Source: Streptomyces cacaoi
GTDB taxonomy: Bacteria; Actinomycetota; Actinomycetes; Streptomycetales; Streptomycetaceae
DNA: 38,984 nt
NCBI RefSeq assembly: GCF_006539165.1
Contig: NZ_BJMM01000054.1
Location: forward strand, 1 to 38,984
Reading direction: 5' to 3'
Below the pieces are notes generated by a model. It saw only the letters and a list, made by a program, of their open reading frames with translations. It ran no database searches and was not told the origin of the DNA. This document shows, one piece after another, positions 15,206-23,128 of this stretch (the first letter of the stretch is position 1; every line of letters begins with the position of its first letter). The translations under genes and the position numbers were made by a program.

Positions 15206-15424
15206 TTACTGGCCGCCCTTTTGGACGAAACTCCGGACGAAGTCCTCGGCGTTCTCTTCGAGTACGTCATCGATTTCGTCCAGTACCGAGTCCACGTCGT
15301 CCGACAGCGCCTCCTGGCGCTCCTTGAGGTCCTCGGAAGCCTGCGCGTCCTGCGTCTGCTCCTCGGTCTCCTCGGTGTGACGTGTGGCCTTCTGCTGTCC
15401 GCCGCCGGTGTCCTTGGTCGCCAT
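15206..15424 (-). CDS. pup: Prokaryotic ubiquitin-like protein Pup
   Basis: Pup is the small, mostly disordered modifier that PafA attaches to lysines to mark proteins for the Arc-proteasome. The 72-residue product starts MATKDTGGGQQKATR, has the conserved helical stretch LKERQEALSDDVDSVLDEIDDVLEENAEDFVRSF that binds the Arc coiled coil, and ends FVQKGGQ. The terminal Gln must be deamidated to Glu by Dop before ligation. The ATG at 15424 follows GGTGAGG; a GTG three codons upstream is less likely. It has a strong own promoter candidate at 15474-15496 and precedes a hairpin, so it can be expressed at higher levels than prcBA. Confidence 0.97.
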   Translation of the reverse strand: MATKDTGGGQQKATRHTEETEEQTQDAQASEDLKERQEALSDDVDSVLDEIDDVLEENAEDFVRSFVQKGGQ

Positions 15425-15446
15425 TACCCTCACCCCGCTCGGTTCG

Positions 15447-15465
15447 GTACGTACGTCGTGCGTAC
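15447..15465. promoter_or_regulatory. GTACGTAC-type palindrome in the pup leader
   Basis: GTACGTAC at 15447-15454 is followed by CGTAC at 15461-15465, placing a partial dyad just downstream of the predicted pup transcription start (about 15467). The octamer differs by one base from the arms of the dyad at 11935-11962, so the same LacI-type protein might bind both. Short palindromes of this kind can arise by chance. Confidence 0.25.
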
Positions 15466-15473
15466 AAGATCAG

Positions 15474-15496
15474 ACCCTACAAGCCCGGGCTGACAT
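15474..15496 (-). promoter_or_regulatory. pup promoter with RecA-independent DNA-damage (PafBC) motif
   Basis: On the minus strand ATGTCAGCC (15496-15488), eight bases, then TAGGGT (15479-15474). This matches the RecA-NDp consensus in the TGTCR core, in the next G, in the 8-bp spacing and in TAnnnT. The start would lie near 15467 and the leader would be about 43 nt. The outer consensus bases (first T, last TG) do not match, so it is a weaker copy than the one at 23098-23120. Confidence 0.6.
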
Positions 15497-15589
15497 CGGC
15501 TCTTCACTTGTCACAACGCTCGGATGCCACCCCGTTGATTCCCGGAAACCGGAACGTCCAGTCGCGTTCTTGTTTCCGTGCGCCTCTCC

Positions 15590-17101
15590 TCAGTTGCCGG
15601 ACAACACCCTGACCAGCTCCTCCGCCGTGCGGCAGCGGTCCAGCAGCTCCTTGACGTGGTTCCGGGTACCGCGCAGTGGCTCCAGGGTGGGGACCCGTTG
15701 CAGGGAGTCACGGCCGGGCAGATCGAAGATCACCGAGTCCCAGGAGGCGGCCGCCACGTCGTCCGCGTACTGCTCCAGGCAGCGCCCGCGGAAGTAGGCG
15801 CGGGTGTCCTCCGGTGGCCGGGTGACGGCCCTGTCGACCTCCTCGTCCGTGAGCAGGCGCTGCATCTTGCCCCGGTTCGCGAGGCGGTTGTACAGCCCCT
15901 TGTCGGGGCGCACATCGGCGTACTGGAGGTCCACCAGATGCAGCCGCGGGGCGTCCCAGCCCAGCTCGTCGCGGCGGCGGTAGCCCTCCATCAGCTCCCG
16001 CTTGGCGACCCAGTCCAGCTCGCCGCTCAGGCTCATGGGGTCGCTCTCCAGCCGGCCGAGCACGTCCTCCCAGCGCGTCAGGACGTCTCTGGTCTGCTCG
16101 TCCGCGTCGGCGCCCCAGCGCTCCTCGACGTACTTGCGTGCCAGCTCGAAGTACTCCATCTGCAACTGGACAGCGGTGAGTGTACGGCCGTCGCGCAGCG
16201 TGATCAGTCGCTTCAGTGACGGATCGTGCGAGACCTGGTGCAGGGTGCGCACCGGCTGGTCCACCACGAGGTCGACGGCGATGAAGCCGTCCTCGATCAT
16301 GGAGAGGACCAGCGAGGTGGTGCCGAGCTTGAGGTAGGTGGAGATCTCGGAGAGGTTGGCGTCGCCGATGATCACGTGCAGTCGCCGGTACTTCTCGGCG
16401 TCCGCGTGCGGCTCGTCCCGGGTGTTGATCAGCGGGCGCTTGAGCGTCGTCTCCAGGCCGACCTCGACCTCGAAGTAGTCGGCGCGCTGGCTGAGCTGGA
16501 ACCCGTGCTCGCTGCCGTCCTGGCCCAGCCCGACCCGGCCGGCGCCGCAGACGACCTGACGGGAGACGAAGAACGGGGTCAGATGCCGGACGATCTCCGA
16601 GAACGGCGTCTCCCGCTTCATCAGGTAGTTCTCGTGCGTCCCGTACGAGGCGCCCTTGTTGTCGGTGTTGTTCTTGTACAGATGGATGGGCTGGGTGCCG
16701 GGCACATCGGCGGCGCGCTCGGCCGCCTCGGCCATGACCCGCTCGCCCGCCTTGTCCCACAGCACCGCGTCCCGCGGGTTGGTGACCTCCGGGGCGCTGT
16801 ACTCGGGGTGCGCGTGGTCGACGTACAGCCGGGCGCCGTTGGTGAGGATGACGTTGGCCAGGCCGATGTCCTCGTCCGTCAGCTGGCTGGAATCCGCGGC
16901 CTCGCGTGCGAGATCGAAGCCGCGGGCGTCCCGCAGCGGGTTCTCCTCCTCGAAGTCCCAGCGGGCGCGGCGCGCCCGGTGCATCGCTGCCGCATAGGCG
17001 TTGACGACCTGGGACGAGGTGAGCATGGCATTGGCGTTGGGGTGGCCGGGGACGGAGATCCCGTACTCCGTCTCGATGCCCATTACGCGCCGTACGGTCA
17101 T
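15590..17101 (-). CDS. dop: Pup deamidase / depupylase Dop
   Basis: Dop is a 503-residue homologue of PafA that deamidates the C-terminal Gln of Pup and also removes Pup from substrates. It begins MTVRRVMGIETEYGISVPG, with the catalytic-site Glu in GIETEYG. The Dop loop, absent from PafA, is visible around ENPLRDARGFDLAREAADSSQ. Shared segments are LYVDHAHPEYSAPE, HLYKNNTDNKGASYGTHENYL and RPLINTRDEPHADAEKYRRLHV. The ATG at 17101 follows GAGGAGG. It follows arc and its terminator hairpin and precedes pup by 165 bp. Because Pup here ends in Gln, Dop is required for the pathway to work. Confidence 0.97.
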   Translation of the reverse strand: MTVRRVMGIETEYGISVPGHPNANAMLTSSQVVNAYAAAMHRARRARWDFEEENPLRDARGFDLAREAADSSQLTDEDIGLANVILTNGARLYVDHAHPEYSAPEVTNPRDAVLWDKAGERVMAEAAERAADVPGTQPIHLYKNNTDNKGASYGTHENYLMKRETPFSEIVRHLTPFFVSRQVVCGAGRVGLGQDGSEHGFQLSQRADYFEVEVGLETTLKRPLINTRDEPHADAEKYRRLHVIIGDANLSEISTYLKLGTTSLVLSMIEDGFIAVDLVVDQPVRTLHQVSHDPSLKRLITLRDGRTLTAVQLQMEYFELARKYVEERWGADADEQTRDVLTRWEDVLGRLESDPMSLSGELDWVAKRELMEGYRRRDELGWDAPRLHLVDLQYADVRPDKGLYNRLANRGKMQRLLTDEEVDRAVTRPPEDTRAYFRGRCLEQYADDVAAASWDSVIFDLPGRDSLQRVPTLEPLRGTRNHVKELLDRCRTAEELVRVLSGN

Positions 17102-17215
17102 GCGGCCCTCCTCGCGTGACGGCGGCCCGCCATGGGCGCGCCGTTCAAGTCCCGCTGCGCATCCAGCCCGTATGCGGCCCCCTCGTCCGCACTGCGCGTG
17201 GCGGCGGTACGGAAG

Positions 17216-17221
17216 AGCCTA
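17216..17221 (-). promoter_or_regulatory. Candidate -10 box of dop
   Basis: TAGGCT on the minus strand (17221-17216) fits TAnnnT, lies downstream of the arc terminator and would give a leader of about 108 nt for dop. No recognisable -35 hexamer is found at 17-18 bp, and no TGTCRG motif is present. Confidence 0.25.
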
Positions 17222-17283
17222 TGCCGCACGGGCCGAAGTGGGGAGATCACCTTGCGGACTTCCTTGGCCCTGCCGGAAACGAT

Positions 17284-17318
17284 CCGGCTGCGGGTGCCCC
17301 GCGGGGACCCGCAGCCGG
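17284..17318 (-). terminator. Terminator hairpin after arc
   Basis: Arms CCGGCTGCGGGT (17284-17295) and ACCCGCAGCCGG (17307-17318) form a perfect 12-bp stem, and the 11-base loop contains CCCCGCGGGG, which can pair further. It begins 12 bp after the arc stop codon. On the minus strand it is followed by ATCGTTTCC, a short T-containing tail. Confidence 0.7.
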
Positions 17319-17330
17319 AACGGCCCCGTG

Positions 17331-19097
17331 TTACAGGTACTGGCCGGTGTTGGCCACCGTGTCGATGGAACGGCCGGTGTCCGCGCCCTGCTTGCCCGTG
17401 ACGAGCGTGCGGATGTAGACGATCCGCTCGCCCTTCTTCCCGGAGATACGGGCCCAGTCGTCCGGGTTGGTGGTGTTGGGCAGGTCCTCGTTCTCCTTGA
17501 ACTCGTCGACGCAGGCGGCGAGCAGATGGGAGACGCGCAGGCCCTTCTGGTTCTGGTCGAGGTACGCCTTGATCGCCATCTTCTTGGCGCGGCCCACGAT
17601 GTTCTCGATCATGGCACCGGAGTTGAAGTCCTTGAAGTAGAGAACTTCCTTGTCGCCGTTGGCGTAGGTGACCTCCAGGAAGCGGTTCTCCTCTGACTCG
17701 GCGTACATCTGCTCGACGACGGACTGGATCATCGCGTCGACGGCGGCCTCCACATTGCCGCCGTGCTCCGCGACGTCGTCCGCGTGCAGCGGCAGGTTCG
17801 CCGTGAGGTACTTGGAGAAGATGTCCTTGGCCGCCTCGGCGTCCGGGCGCTCGATCTTGATCTTCACATCGAGGCGTCCGGGACGCAGGATCGCCGGGTC
17901 GATCATGTCCTCGCGGTTGGAGGCGCCGATGACGATGACGTTCTCCAGGCCCTCCACACCGTCGATCTCGGAGAGCAGCTGCGGGACGATGGTGTTCTCC
18001 ACGTCCGAGCTGACGCCGGAACCGCGGGTGCGGAACAGCGAGTCCATCTCGTCGAAGAAGACGATGACCGGGGTGCCTTCGCTGGCCTTCTCCCTGGCCC
18101 GCTGGAAGACCAGCCGGATGTGCCGCTCGGTCTCGCCGACGTACTTGTTGAGCAGCTCGGGGCCCTTGATATTCAGGAAGTAGCTCTTGCCCTGGGGCTT
18201 GCCCGTCACCTCGGCGACCTTCTTCGCCAGCGAGTTGGCGACCGCCTTGGCGATGAGCGTCTTGCCGCAGCCGGGCGGGCCGTAGAGCAGCACGCCCTTG
18301 GGCGGGCGCAGTTCGTGCTCGCGGAAGAGGTCGGGGTACAGATAGGGAAGCTCGACCGCGTCCCGGATCTGCTCGATCTGGCCGCCGAGACCACCGATCT
18401 TCTTGTAGTCGATGTCCGGGACCTCTTCGAGGACCAGTTCCTCGACCTCGCTCTTCGGGACGACCTCGTAGACGTACCCGGAGCGACTCTCCAGGAGCAG
18501 GGCGTCCCCGGCCCGGAGCGTGGCGTTCAGCAGGGGTTCGGCGAGGCGCACCACGCGCTCCTCGTCGGTGTGGCCCACCACCAGGGCCCGCTCCCCGTCG
18601 TCCAGGACTTCCTTGAGGGTGACGATGTCACCCGCGCGCTCGAACTCCATGGCCTCGACCACGTTGAGCGCCTCGTTGAGCATCAGCTCCTGGCCGCGCT
18701 TCAGCTCGTCGAGCTCGACGTTCGGGCTGACGTTCACCCGGAGCTTGCGGCCCCCGGTGAAGATGTCCGCCGTACCGTCCTCGTTCGCCGCCAGGAAGAC
18801 GCCGAAACCCGCCGGCGGCTGTGCCAGCCGGTCCACCTCTTCCTTGAGGGCCACGATCTGGTCGCGGGCCTCGCGCAGCGTGTTGGAGAGCCGCTCGTTC
18901 TGGGCGGACACACCGGCCAGGTTGGTCTGCAGCTCGACGATCCGCTCCTCGAGAATACGAGTGTGTCGCGGAGAGTCGGCGAGCTTGCGGCGCAGGACGG
19001 CGATTTCCTGCTCAAGGTAGGCGATCTGGCCGGAAGGGTCTTCGGAACCCCGACCGGGCCGGATCCCGCGGTTGGTGTCGTCGTCGTGGGCTGCCAC
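17331..19097 (-). CDS. arc: Proteasome-associated AAA ATPase Arc (Mpa)
   Basis: Arc (Mpa in mycobacteria) is the hexameric ATPase that captures pupylated proteins, unfolds them and threads them into the 20S proteasome. The 588-residue product has an N-terminal coiled coil (about 24-95) that binds Pup, two OB-fold domains (about 96-225), and an AAA module with Walker A GPPGCGKT (273-280), Walker B VIVFFDEMDSL (344-354) and the arginine-finger region (SNREDMIDPAILRPGRLD). It ends in GQYL, the gate-opening C-terminal Tyr-containing tail. GTG at 19097 (MAAHDDD) is the usual start; an in-frame GTG three codons earlier overlaps GGAGG. It is first in the arc-dop-pup-prcBA cluster. Confidence 0.97.
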   Translation of the reverse strand: MAAHDDDTNRGIRPGRGSEDPSGQIAYLEQEIAVLRRKLADSPRHTRILEERIVELQTNLAGVSAQNERLSNTLREARDQIVALKEEVDRLAQPPAGFGVFLAANEDGTADIFTGGRKLRVNVSPNVELDELKRGQELMLNEALNVVEAMEFERAGDIVTLKEVLDDGERALVVGHTDEERVVRLAEPLLNATLRAGDALLLESRSGYVYEVVPKSEVEELVLEEVPDIDYKKIGGLGGQIEQIRDAVELPYLYPDLFREHELRPPKGVLLYGPPGCGKTLIAKAVANSLAKKVAEVTGKPQGKSYFLNIKGPELLNKYVGETERHIRLVFQRAREKASEGTPVIVFFDEMDSLFRTRGSGVSSDVENTIVPQLLSEIDGVEGLENVIVIGASNREDMIDPAILRPGRLDVKIKIERPDAEAAKDIFSKYLTANLPLHADDVAEHGGNVEAAVDAMIQSVVEQMYAESEENRFLEVTYANGDKEVLYFKDFNSGAMIENIVGRAKKMAIKAYLDQNQKGLRVSHLLAACVDEFKENEDLPNTTNPDDWARISGKKGERIVYIRTLVTGKQGADTGRSIDTVANTGQYL

Positions 19098-19555
19098 GGT
19101 CCTCACCTCCTCCAGGGGGAGCTGGACGCTTCGACCCTACCTGGGCCGGTGCAGGTTGAAACCCCTAGATCACAAAGACGGTCGGGGTGTGTCCGATCTT
19201 CACCCTTGCGCACTCCCTCCCGACTGGGGGATACCCACCCATCACGATCCGAAAGCGGCCGACCGCAGGTCCACGGCACCGCAGGCGTCGTCAACACCCT
19301 TCCAGGGTGGCCCTGTTTCGCCTCGGAGGGGAAACGGCGGGCGACCGGATCAAGCCCTTCCGCGGGGCCTCGCCGAGGCGCTCCGAGACCGTCCGGCGGG
19401 AGGCGTTCCGCGTCCGCCGGGCCACGGGGCGTGACGGATTCCGGCAGTCCGGGGCGCCCCGGCGGTCGTGCGGCACGACCCTTTCGTGGCTGCCCGGTGC
19501 GCGCCTGCGGCCCGGCCGCGCGGGGGCCCGGCGGAGCGCCTCCGCCGCGGCCTGT
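19098..19555. other. Intergenic region upstream of arc
   Basis: About 460 bp. The right side is the untranslated region after the secreted-protein gene and the left side holds the arc promoter candidate. Short palindromes occur (for example GGTCGTGC/GCACGACC at 19464-19480) but none is placed or shaped convincingly as a terminator. No open frame here has a ribosome site or protein-like composition. Confidence 0.5.
19134..19162 (-). promoter_or_regulatory. Candidate arc promoter
   Basis: On the minus strand GTTTCA, a 17-bp spacer and TAGGGT (19139-19134), giving a leader of about 30 nt before the GTG at 19097. The -35 is far from TTGACA but is the same hexamer at the same spacing as the pafA candidate at 10602-10630. 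No TGTCRG core is present, so this promoter does not look PafBC-dependent. Confidence 0.4.
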
Positions 19556-20116
19556 TCAGACCCGGACGCCGCCGGCCACCGGGGCCGGGGTGAGCGCGAA
19601 CTTCCCGTTCTTCCACTCCCACTTGACGTTCCGCTGCTTGTCCGGGCAGCAACGCGGCACATCGGGGGACGAGTAGCCGACGAGCGTCGCGGAGACCGTG
19701 CGGCCGTGCGCCTTGAGGCCCTGGACCGTCAGCCCCTCCTGCTGCCGCACCAGGGTGGCGGCGATCCGCGGACGGTCGCCGTCGTGTTCCGGGCGGGTGA
19801 GCACGAAGGCGGCGCTGGGCGGCGTCCCGCCCTCGGCGTGGCAGCGGACGACGGCGACGGTCTCGGGCACGCCGTCACCGTCGAAGTCGGCGGCGGCGTG
19901 GTCCAGTACGTCGGGGCGTCCGGCCGGGCCGCAGTCGAGGGGGTAGCGCGCGGCACCGGCGTCCGGCGCGTGTGCGGTGGCGGCGGAGCCGTGGGCGGGG
20001 CCGGCCGTGGCGTCGGCGGGCTTCAGCAGCGCGGCGCCACCGAGGACGGCGCCGAGCGCGGCGGCGGTGGCGAGCCAGTGGACGGGGCGGGTGCGGGTGT
20101 GCGGCAGTGCGGTCAC
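19556..20116 (-). CDS. Secreted protein of unknown function with a Ca-binding-like repeat
   Basis: A 186-residue protein with an N-terminal signal-like segment (WLATAAALGAVLGGAALL) and a mature part containing AAADFDGDGVPETVAVV, which has the Dx[DN]xDG spacing of FG-GAP or dockerin-type calcium loops. There are four cysteines (DCGP, RCHA, RCCP) that could form disulfides. No catalytic motif is visible. GTG at 20116 follows GGGAG at 9 bp. It lies between trmI and arc on the same strand but is separated from both by long gaps, so it is probably its own unit. The function is unknown; a secreted protein here in the mycobacterial locus (an lpp-type lipoprotein) may be only positional. Confidence 0.72.
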   Translation of the reverse strand: MTALPHTRTRPVHWLATAAALGAVLGGAALLKPADATAGPAHGSAATAHAPDAGAARYPLDCGPAGRPDVLDHAAADFDGDGVPETVAVVRCHAEGGTPPSAAFVLTRPEHDGDRPRIAATLVRQQEGLTVQGLKAHGRTVSATLVGYSSPDVPRCCPDKQRNVKWEWKNGKFALTPAPVAGGVRV

Positions 20117-20257
20117 GCGCGGTGACTCCCGTGGTGTGGCAGGGGGTGGAGGAGGTGTCCAGCATCGTGCCACACGTCACATCGGGGCGGAACGGCCGGG
20201 TCCCCCCTTGCCCGGGCCTTACCCGGGGCCCGCTGCGACGCGCACGGGCCTCAACAG

Positions 20258-20301
20258 CGCTGCCCCGCGGCCCGGTTGTGTTCCGGGGGCGCGGGGCAGC
20301 G
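20258..20301 (-). terminator. Terminator hairpin after trmI
   Basis: Arms CGCTGCCCCGCG (20258-20269) and CGCGGGGCAGCG (20290-20301) are perfectly complementary over 12 bp, and CCCGG/CCGGG in the loop extends the fold. It begins 12 bp after the trmI stop codon. Only two T residues follow on the minus strand, so the call rests mainly on stem strength and position. Confidence 0.6.
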
Positions 20302-20313
20302 GGGTGGATTCGG

Positions 20314-21219
20314 TCAGGAGGCGCGGCCGCCGGACTGGCTGCCGGGGCCGGTGTAGTCCTCGCCGTAGGCGCCCTTCGCGGGGCGGCGGCGGCGCAGCGG
20401 CGGCTCGACGCCGTCGGCGAGGCGGCGGGCGGTGAGCAGGAAGCCGGTGTGGCCGATCATGCGGTGGTCGGGGCGGACGGCGAGGCCCTCGACGTGCCAG
20501 TTGCGCACCATCGTCTCCCACGCCTGCGGCTCGTTGAACGTGCCGAACTCGCGCACGGACTCGACCATGCGCGCCATCTGCGTCGTCGTCGCGACGTAGG
20601 CGCACAGGATGCCGCCGGGCACGAGGGCCTTGGAGACGGCCTCCAGGCACTCCCAGGGGGCGAGCATGTCCAGGATGACGCGGTCGACGTCGGTGTCGGA
20701 GAGGTTGTCCTGGAGATCCCCGACGGTGAGCGTCCAGGCCGGGTGGGGGCTGCCGAAGTAGCGCTCGACGTTCTTCTGGGCGATCTCGGCGAAGTCGGCA
20801 CGCCGCTCGTAGGAGTGCAGCATCCCCTGGTCGCCGATGGCGCGCAGCAGGAAGGTGCTCAGCGAGCCGGAGCCGACACCCGCTTCCACGACGCGTGCGC
20901 CGGGGAAGATGTCGGCCATGGCGAGCACCTGGCCGGCGTCCTTGGGGTAGACGACAGCGGCTCCCCGGGGCATGGACAGGACATAGTCGGGGAGCAGGGG
21001 GCGCAGCGCGAGGTAGGCGACGTTCCCGGTGGTACGGACAACCGTGCCCTCGGGCTGCCCGATCAGCTCCTCGTGCGGAAAGGCTCCCTTGTGCGTGTGG
21101 AAGCTCTTCCCCTCTTCGAGGGTGATCGTGTAATGGCGGCCCTTGGGGTCGGTGAGCTGGACCTGATCCCCGACCTTGAAGGGCCCGCGTCGGCGGGCGG
21201 CACCGGTCGGTTCGGACAT
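20314..21219 (-). CDS. trmI: tRNA (adenine-58-N1)-methyltransferase TrmI
   Basis: TrmI is a SAM-dependent enzyme that methylates A58 in the T-loop of tRNA as a tetramer. The 301-residue product has an N-terminal beta domain (FKVGDQVQLTDPKGRHYTITL), the conserved PRGAAVVYPKDAGQVL segment, SAM motif I VVEAGVGSGSLS, the acidic ribose-binding residue in HSYERRADFAE, and DRVILDMLAPWECL. The C-terminal tail is Arg/Gly-rich. The ATG at 21219 lies 31 bp after the site-2 protease gene, so the two are probably co-transcribed. The order arc, small secreted protein, trmI, RecB-like nuclease matches the mycobacterial locus as I remember it, including the opposite orientation of the nuclease. Confidence 0.95.
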   Translation of the reverse strand: MSEPTGAARRRGPFKVGDQVQLTDPKGRHYTITLEEGKSFHTHKGAFPHEELIGQPEGTVVRTTGNVAYLALRPLLPDYVLSMPRGAAVVYPKDAGQVLAMADIFPGARVVEAGVGSGSLSTFLLRAIGDQGMLHSYERRADFAEIAQKNVERYFGSPHPAWTLTVGDLQDNLSDTDVDRVILDMLAPWECLEAVSKALVPGGILCAYVATTTQMARMVESVREFGTFNEPQAWETMVRNWHVEGLAVRPDHRMIGHTGFLLTARRLADGVEPPLRRRRPAKGAYGEDYTGPGSQSGGRAS

Positions 21220-21250
21220 ACGGACAGCCTATCGGGTCCGCCGGGGGCGG

Positions 21251-23002
21251 CTACGTCGAGGAGGGCTTTGCCATGGCCGCGACGAACGCACGCTCGACGT
21301 CCGTCGTCGACAGGACGCCGTAGATCTCGCCCGTCTCCTCGACCACGAGGTACTCGGTCGCCGGTGTCGCCCGCAGATACTCCAGGAGGTCCTCGCCCGC
21401 CAGCTCGGCGGGGACGCGCATGCCCTCCTTGAGGTCCTGGGCCAGGGTGCTGACCGCCACCCACGGGCGGCGGTGCTGCGGGATGCCGGCGATCGCGCTC
21501 TCCCGCACCAGCGAGAGCGGGTCTCCCCTGCCGTCGACGACGACCAGGGCGCGGGCACCGGCCTCGTTCGCCCGGCGCAGCGCCTCCGACAGCGGGGTGT
21601 CCGTCTCGACCGGCACCGCGCGCCGGGTCAGGGTGCGGGCCCGCAGCTCGGGGAGGCGTTCGCGCAGCCGGGCCATGCGCAGGCTGTTCCCGGCGCCCGT
21701 CCAGATGATGGCGGCGAGGATCGCGGCCAGCAGGGCGTCGGTGAGCGCGTCCATGCCGCTGACGCCGCCCCGCGCCACCCCGCCGGCCCGGGTCGCCAGC
21801 GGAAGGCCCACCAGGACGGCGATCGCGAGCGCGCGGCCGACCCAGGCGGCGGCGACGGTGCCCGTCATCGGCTTGCCGCTGATCTTCCAGACGACGGCGC
21901 GCAGCATCCGGCCGCCGTCCAGCGGCAGCCCCGGCAGCAGATTGAAGACGGCGACGAGCAGGTTCGAGATCATCAGCCCGGCCAGCAGGACGCCCGGCAC
22001 CGTGCGCGGCTCGACGGCGTGCATACCGGCGTAGAAGACGCCCGCGAGGGCGAGCGAGAACAGCGGGCCGACGAACGCGAGGACGAACTCCTTGCCGGGC
22101 GTCTCCGTCTCCTTCTCGATCTCCGAGACCCCGCCGAAGAACTGCAACTGGATACGGCGTACCGGCAGCTTGAAGCGCAGCGCGGCGACGGTGTGCGCCA
22201 GCTCGTGCACCAGGACGGAGGCGTAGAAGGCTACGGCGAAGAACAGCGCGATCAGATAGCGGGCGGCGCCGACATCCGGCAGGACGCGGTCGAGCTGGCC
22301 GCCGAAGACCCAGGTGATCAGGGCGGCGACGAGGAACCACGACGGCGCGACGTAGACCGGGACGCCGAAGGGCTTGCCCATCAGGATGCCGCCGCCGGGC
22401 GGTGCCGGCCGCTTCGGCGGAACGGCGGGCGGCGCCTGCCCCGCGCCGGGCGACGCCTGCGGCCCCTTCTTCCCGGGCTCCCCGGGCTCCCCGAGCCCTC
22501 CGGGCTGCCCTGCGGACTGGTCAGGCTGCCCCGCGGGCTGCTCGGCCTGCTCCGCGGGACGGCCGGGCTGCCCCGCGGACTTCTCAGGCCGCTCGGCGGA
22601 TGCCTCGGGCTCCTCGGGCCCGCCGGGTTTCTCGGAGCTGCCGGGGGTCTCCTGCTGCTCTTCCTGCTTGTCGTTCTTGTCCTTGTTGCCGGGGTTCTGC
22701 TCGCCGGGGTCCTGGCCGCTCCTGTCGGGGCCCGGGCCGTGACCGCTCGTGCTGCCCGTGCTGCCCGTGCCGTTGTCGCTCGTTGTGGACTCGCCGCTCG
22801 CTGCGGACTCGTCGTTCTTCCCCGGCTCGTCACTCTTTTCGGGGGAGGCGCCGGGCGTCGGGGCGGACGGTTTCGCGGGCTCGGTCGGCTCGGCCGGTGC
22901 AGAAGGGTCGGAAGGCCGCGTGGCCGAAGGGCGGCGCTCGGTGCCGCCTTCCCCGGCCGGGCCGCTGGTCCGCGGCTTCCCGTCGTTGTCCGTGTCCGCC
23001 AC
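21251..23002 (-). CDS. Site-2 protease (peptidase M50) with CBS domains and long disordered N-terminus
   Basis: A 583-residue intramembrane zinc metalloprotease. The active site HELAH is at about 266-270 and the second metal motif NLLPGLPLDGG at about 354-364, both within hydrophobic spans (four to six, from about 218). The C-terminal 150 residues hold two CBS-like segments (RRAVPVETDTPLSEALRRANEAGARALVVVDG and TPATEYLVVEETGEIYGVLS), read here in parts, which usually bind adenosyl ligands. The first 205 residues are Pro, Gly, Glu, Ser and Lys-rich, without predicted structure, and contain repeated AGQP units. GTG at 23002 follows GAGGGG at 5 bp. Such proteases often cleave anti-sigma factors; the substrate here is unknown. 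Confidence 0.9.
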   Translation of the reverse strand: MADTDNDGKPRTSGPAGEGGTERRPSATRPSDPSAPAEPTEPAKPSAPTPGASPEKSDEPGKNDESAASGESTTSDNGTGSTGSTSGHGPGPDRSGQDPGEQNPGNKDKNDKQEEQQETPGSSEKPGGPEEPEASAERPEKSAGQPGRPAEQAEQPAGQPDQSAGQPGGLGEPGEPGKKGPQASPGAGQAPPAVPPKRPAPPGGGILMGKPFGVPVYVAPSWFLVAALITWVFGGQLDRVLPDVGAARYLIALFFAVAFYASVLVHELAHTVAALRFKLPVRRIQLQFFGGVSEIEKETETPGKEFVLAFVGPLFSLALAGVFYAGMHAVEPRTVPGVLLAGLMISNLLVAVFNLLPGLPLDGGRMLRAVVWKISGKPMTGTVAAAWVGRALAIAVLVGLPLATRAGGVARGGVSGMDALTDALLAAILAAIIWTGAGNSLRMARLRERLPELRARTLTRRAVPVETDTPLSEALRRANEAGARALVVVDGRGDPLSLVRESAIAGIPQHRRPWVAVSTLAQDLKEGMRVPAELAGEDLLEYLRATPATEYLVVEETGEIYGVLSTTDVERAFVAAMAKPSST

Positions 23003-23097
23003 GGGTTCCCCTCTGCTGCTGCCCTCGCACCCCGCTGCGAGCGCGGTCCTGACGATCATGCAGTGCGAGGGCGTCTGCCGTCGATGGTAAGTGTCCG

Positions 23098-23120
23098 TTG
23101 TCGGTCGTGGGCCGTAGGGT
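23098..23120 (+). promoter_or_regulatory. RecA-independent DNA-damage (RecA-NDp, PafBC) promoter of the RecB-like gene
   Basis: TTGTCGGTC at 23098-23106, eight bases, then TAGGGT at 23115-23120. Eight of nine bases match the RecA-NDp element TTGTCRGTG, the 8-bp spacing is exact and TAGGGT fits TAnnnT. Only 8 bp separate the -10 from the ATG at 23129, and there is no ribosome site, so the mRNA is expected to be leaderless or nearly so. PafB and PafC, which read this motif in mycobacteria, are encoded at 5473-7431. Confidence 0.75.
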
Positions 23121-23128
23121 CTGACGTC

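Noticed and set aside
15118..15327. Plus-strand 69-codon frame opposite pup and its hairpin
   Set aside because: It covers an inverted repeat and the antisense of pup, with no ribosome site or protein-like pattern.
19464..19480. GGTCGTGC/GCACGACC hairpin as terminator of the secreted-protein gene
   Set aside because: It has a one-base centre and lies 76 bp after the stop codon with no T-run; it is better seen as a chance palindrome.
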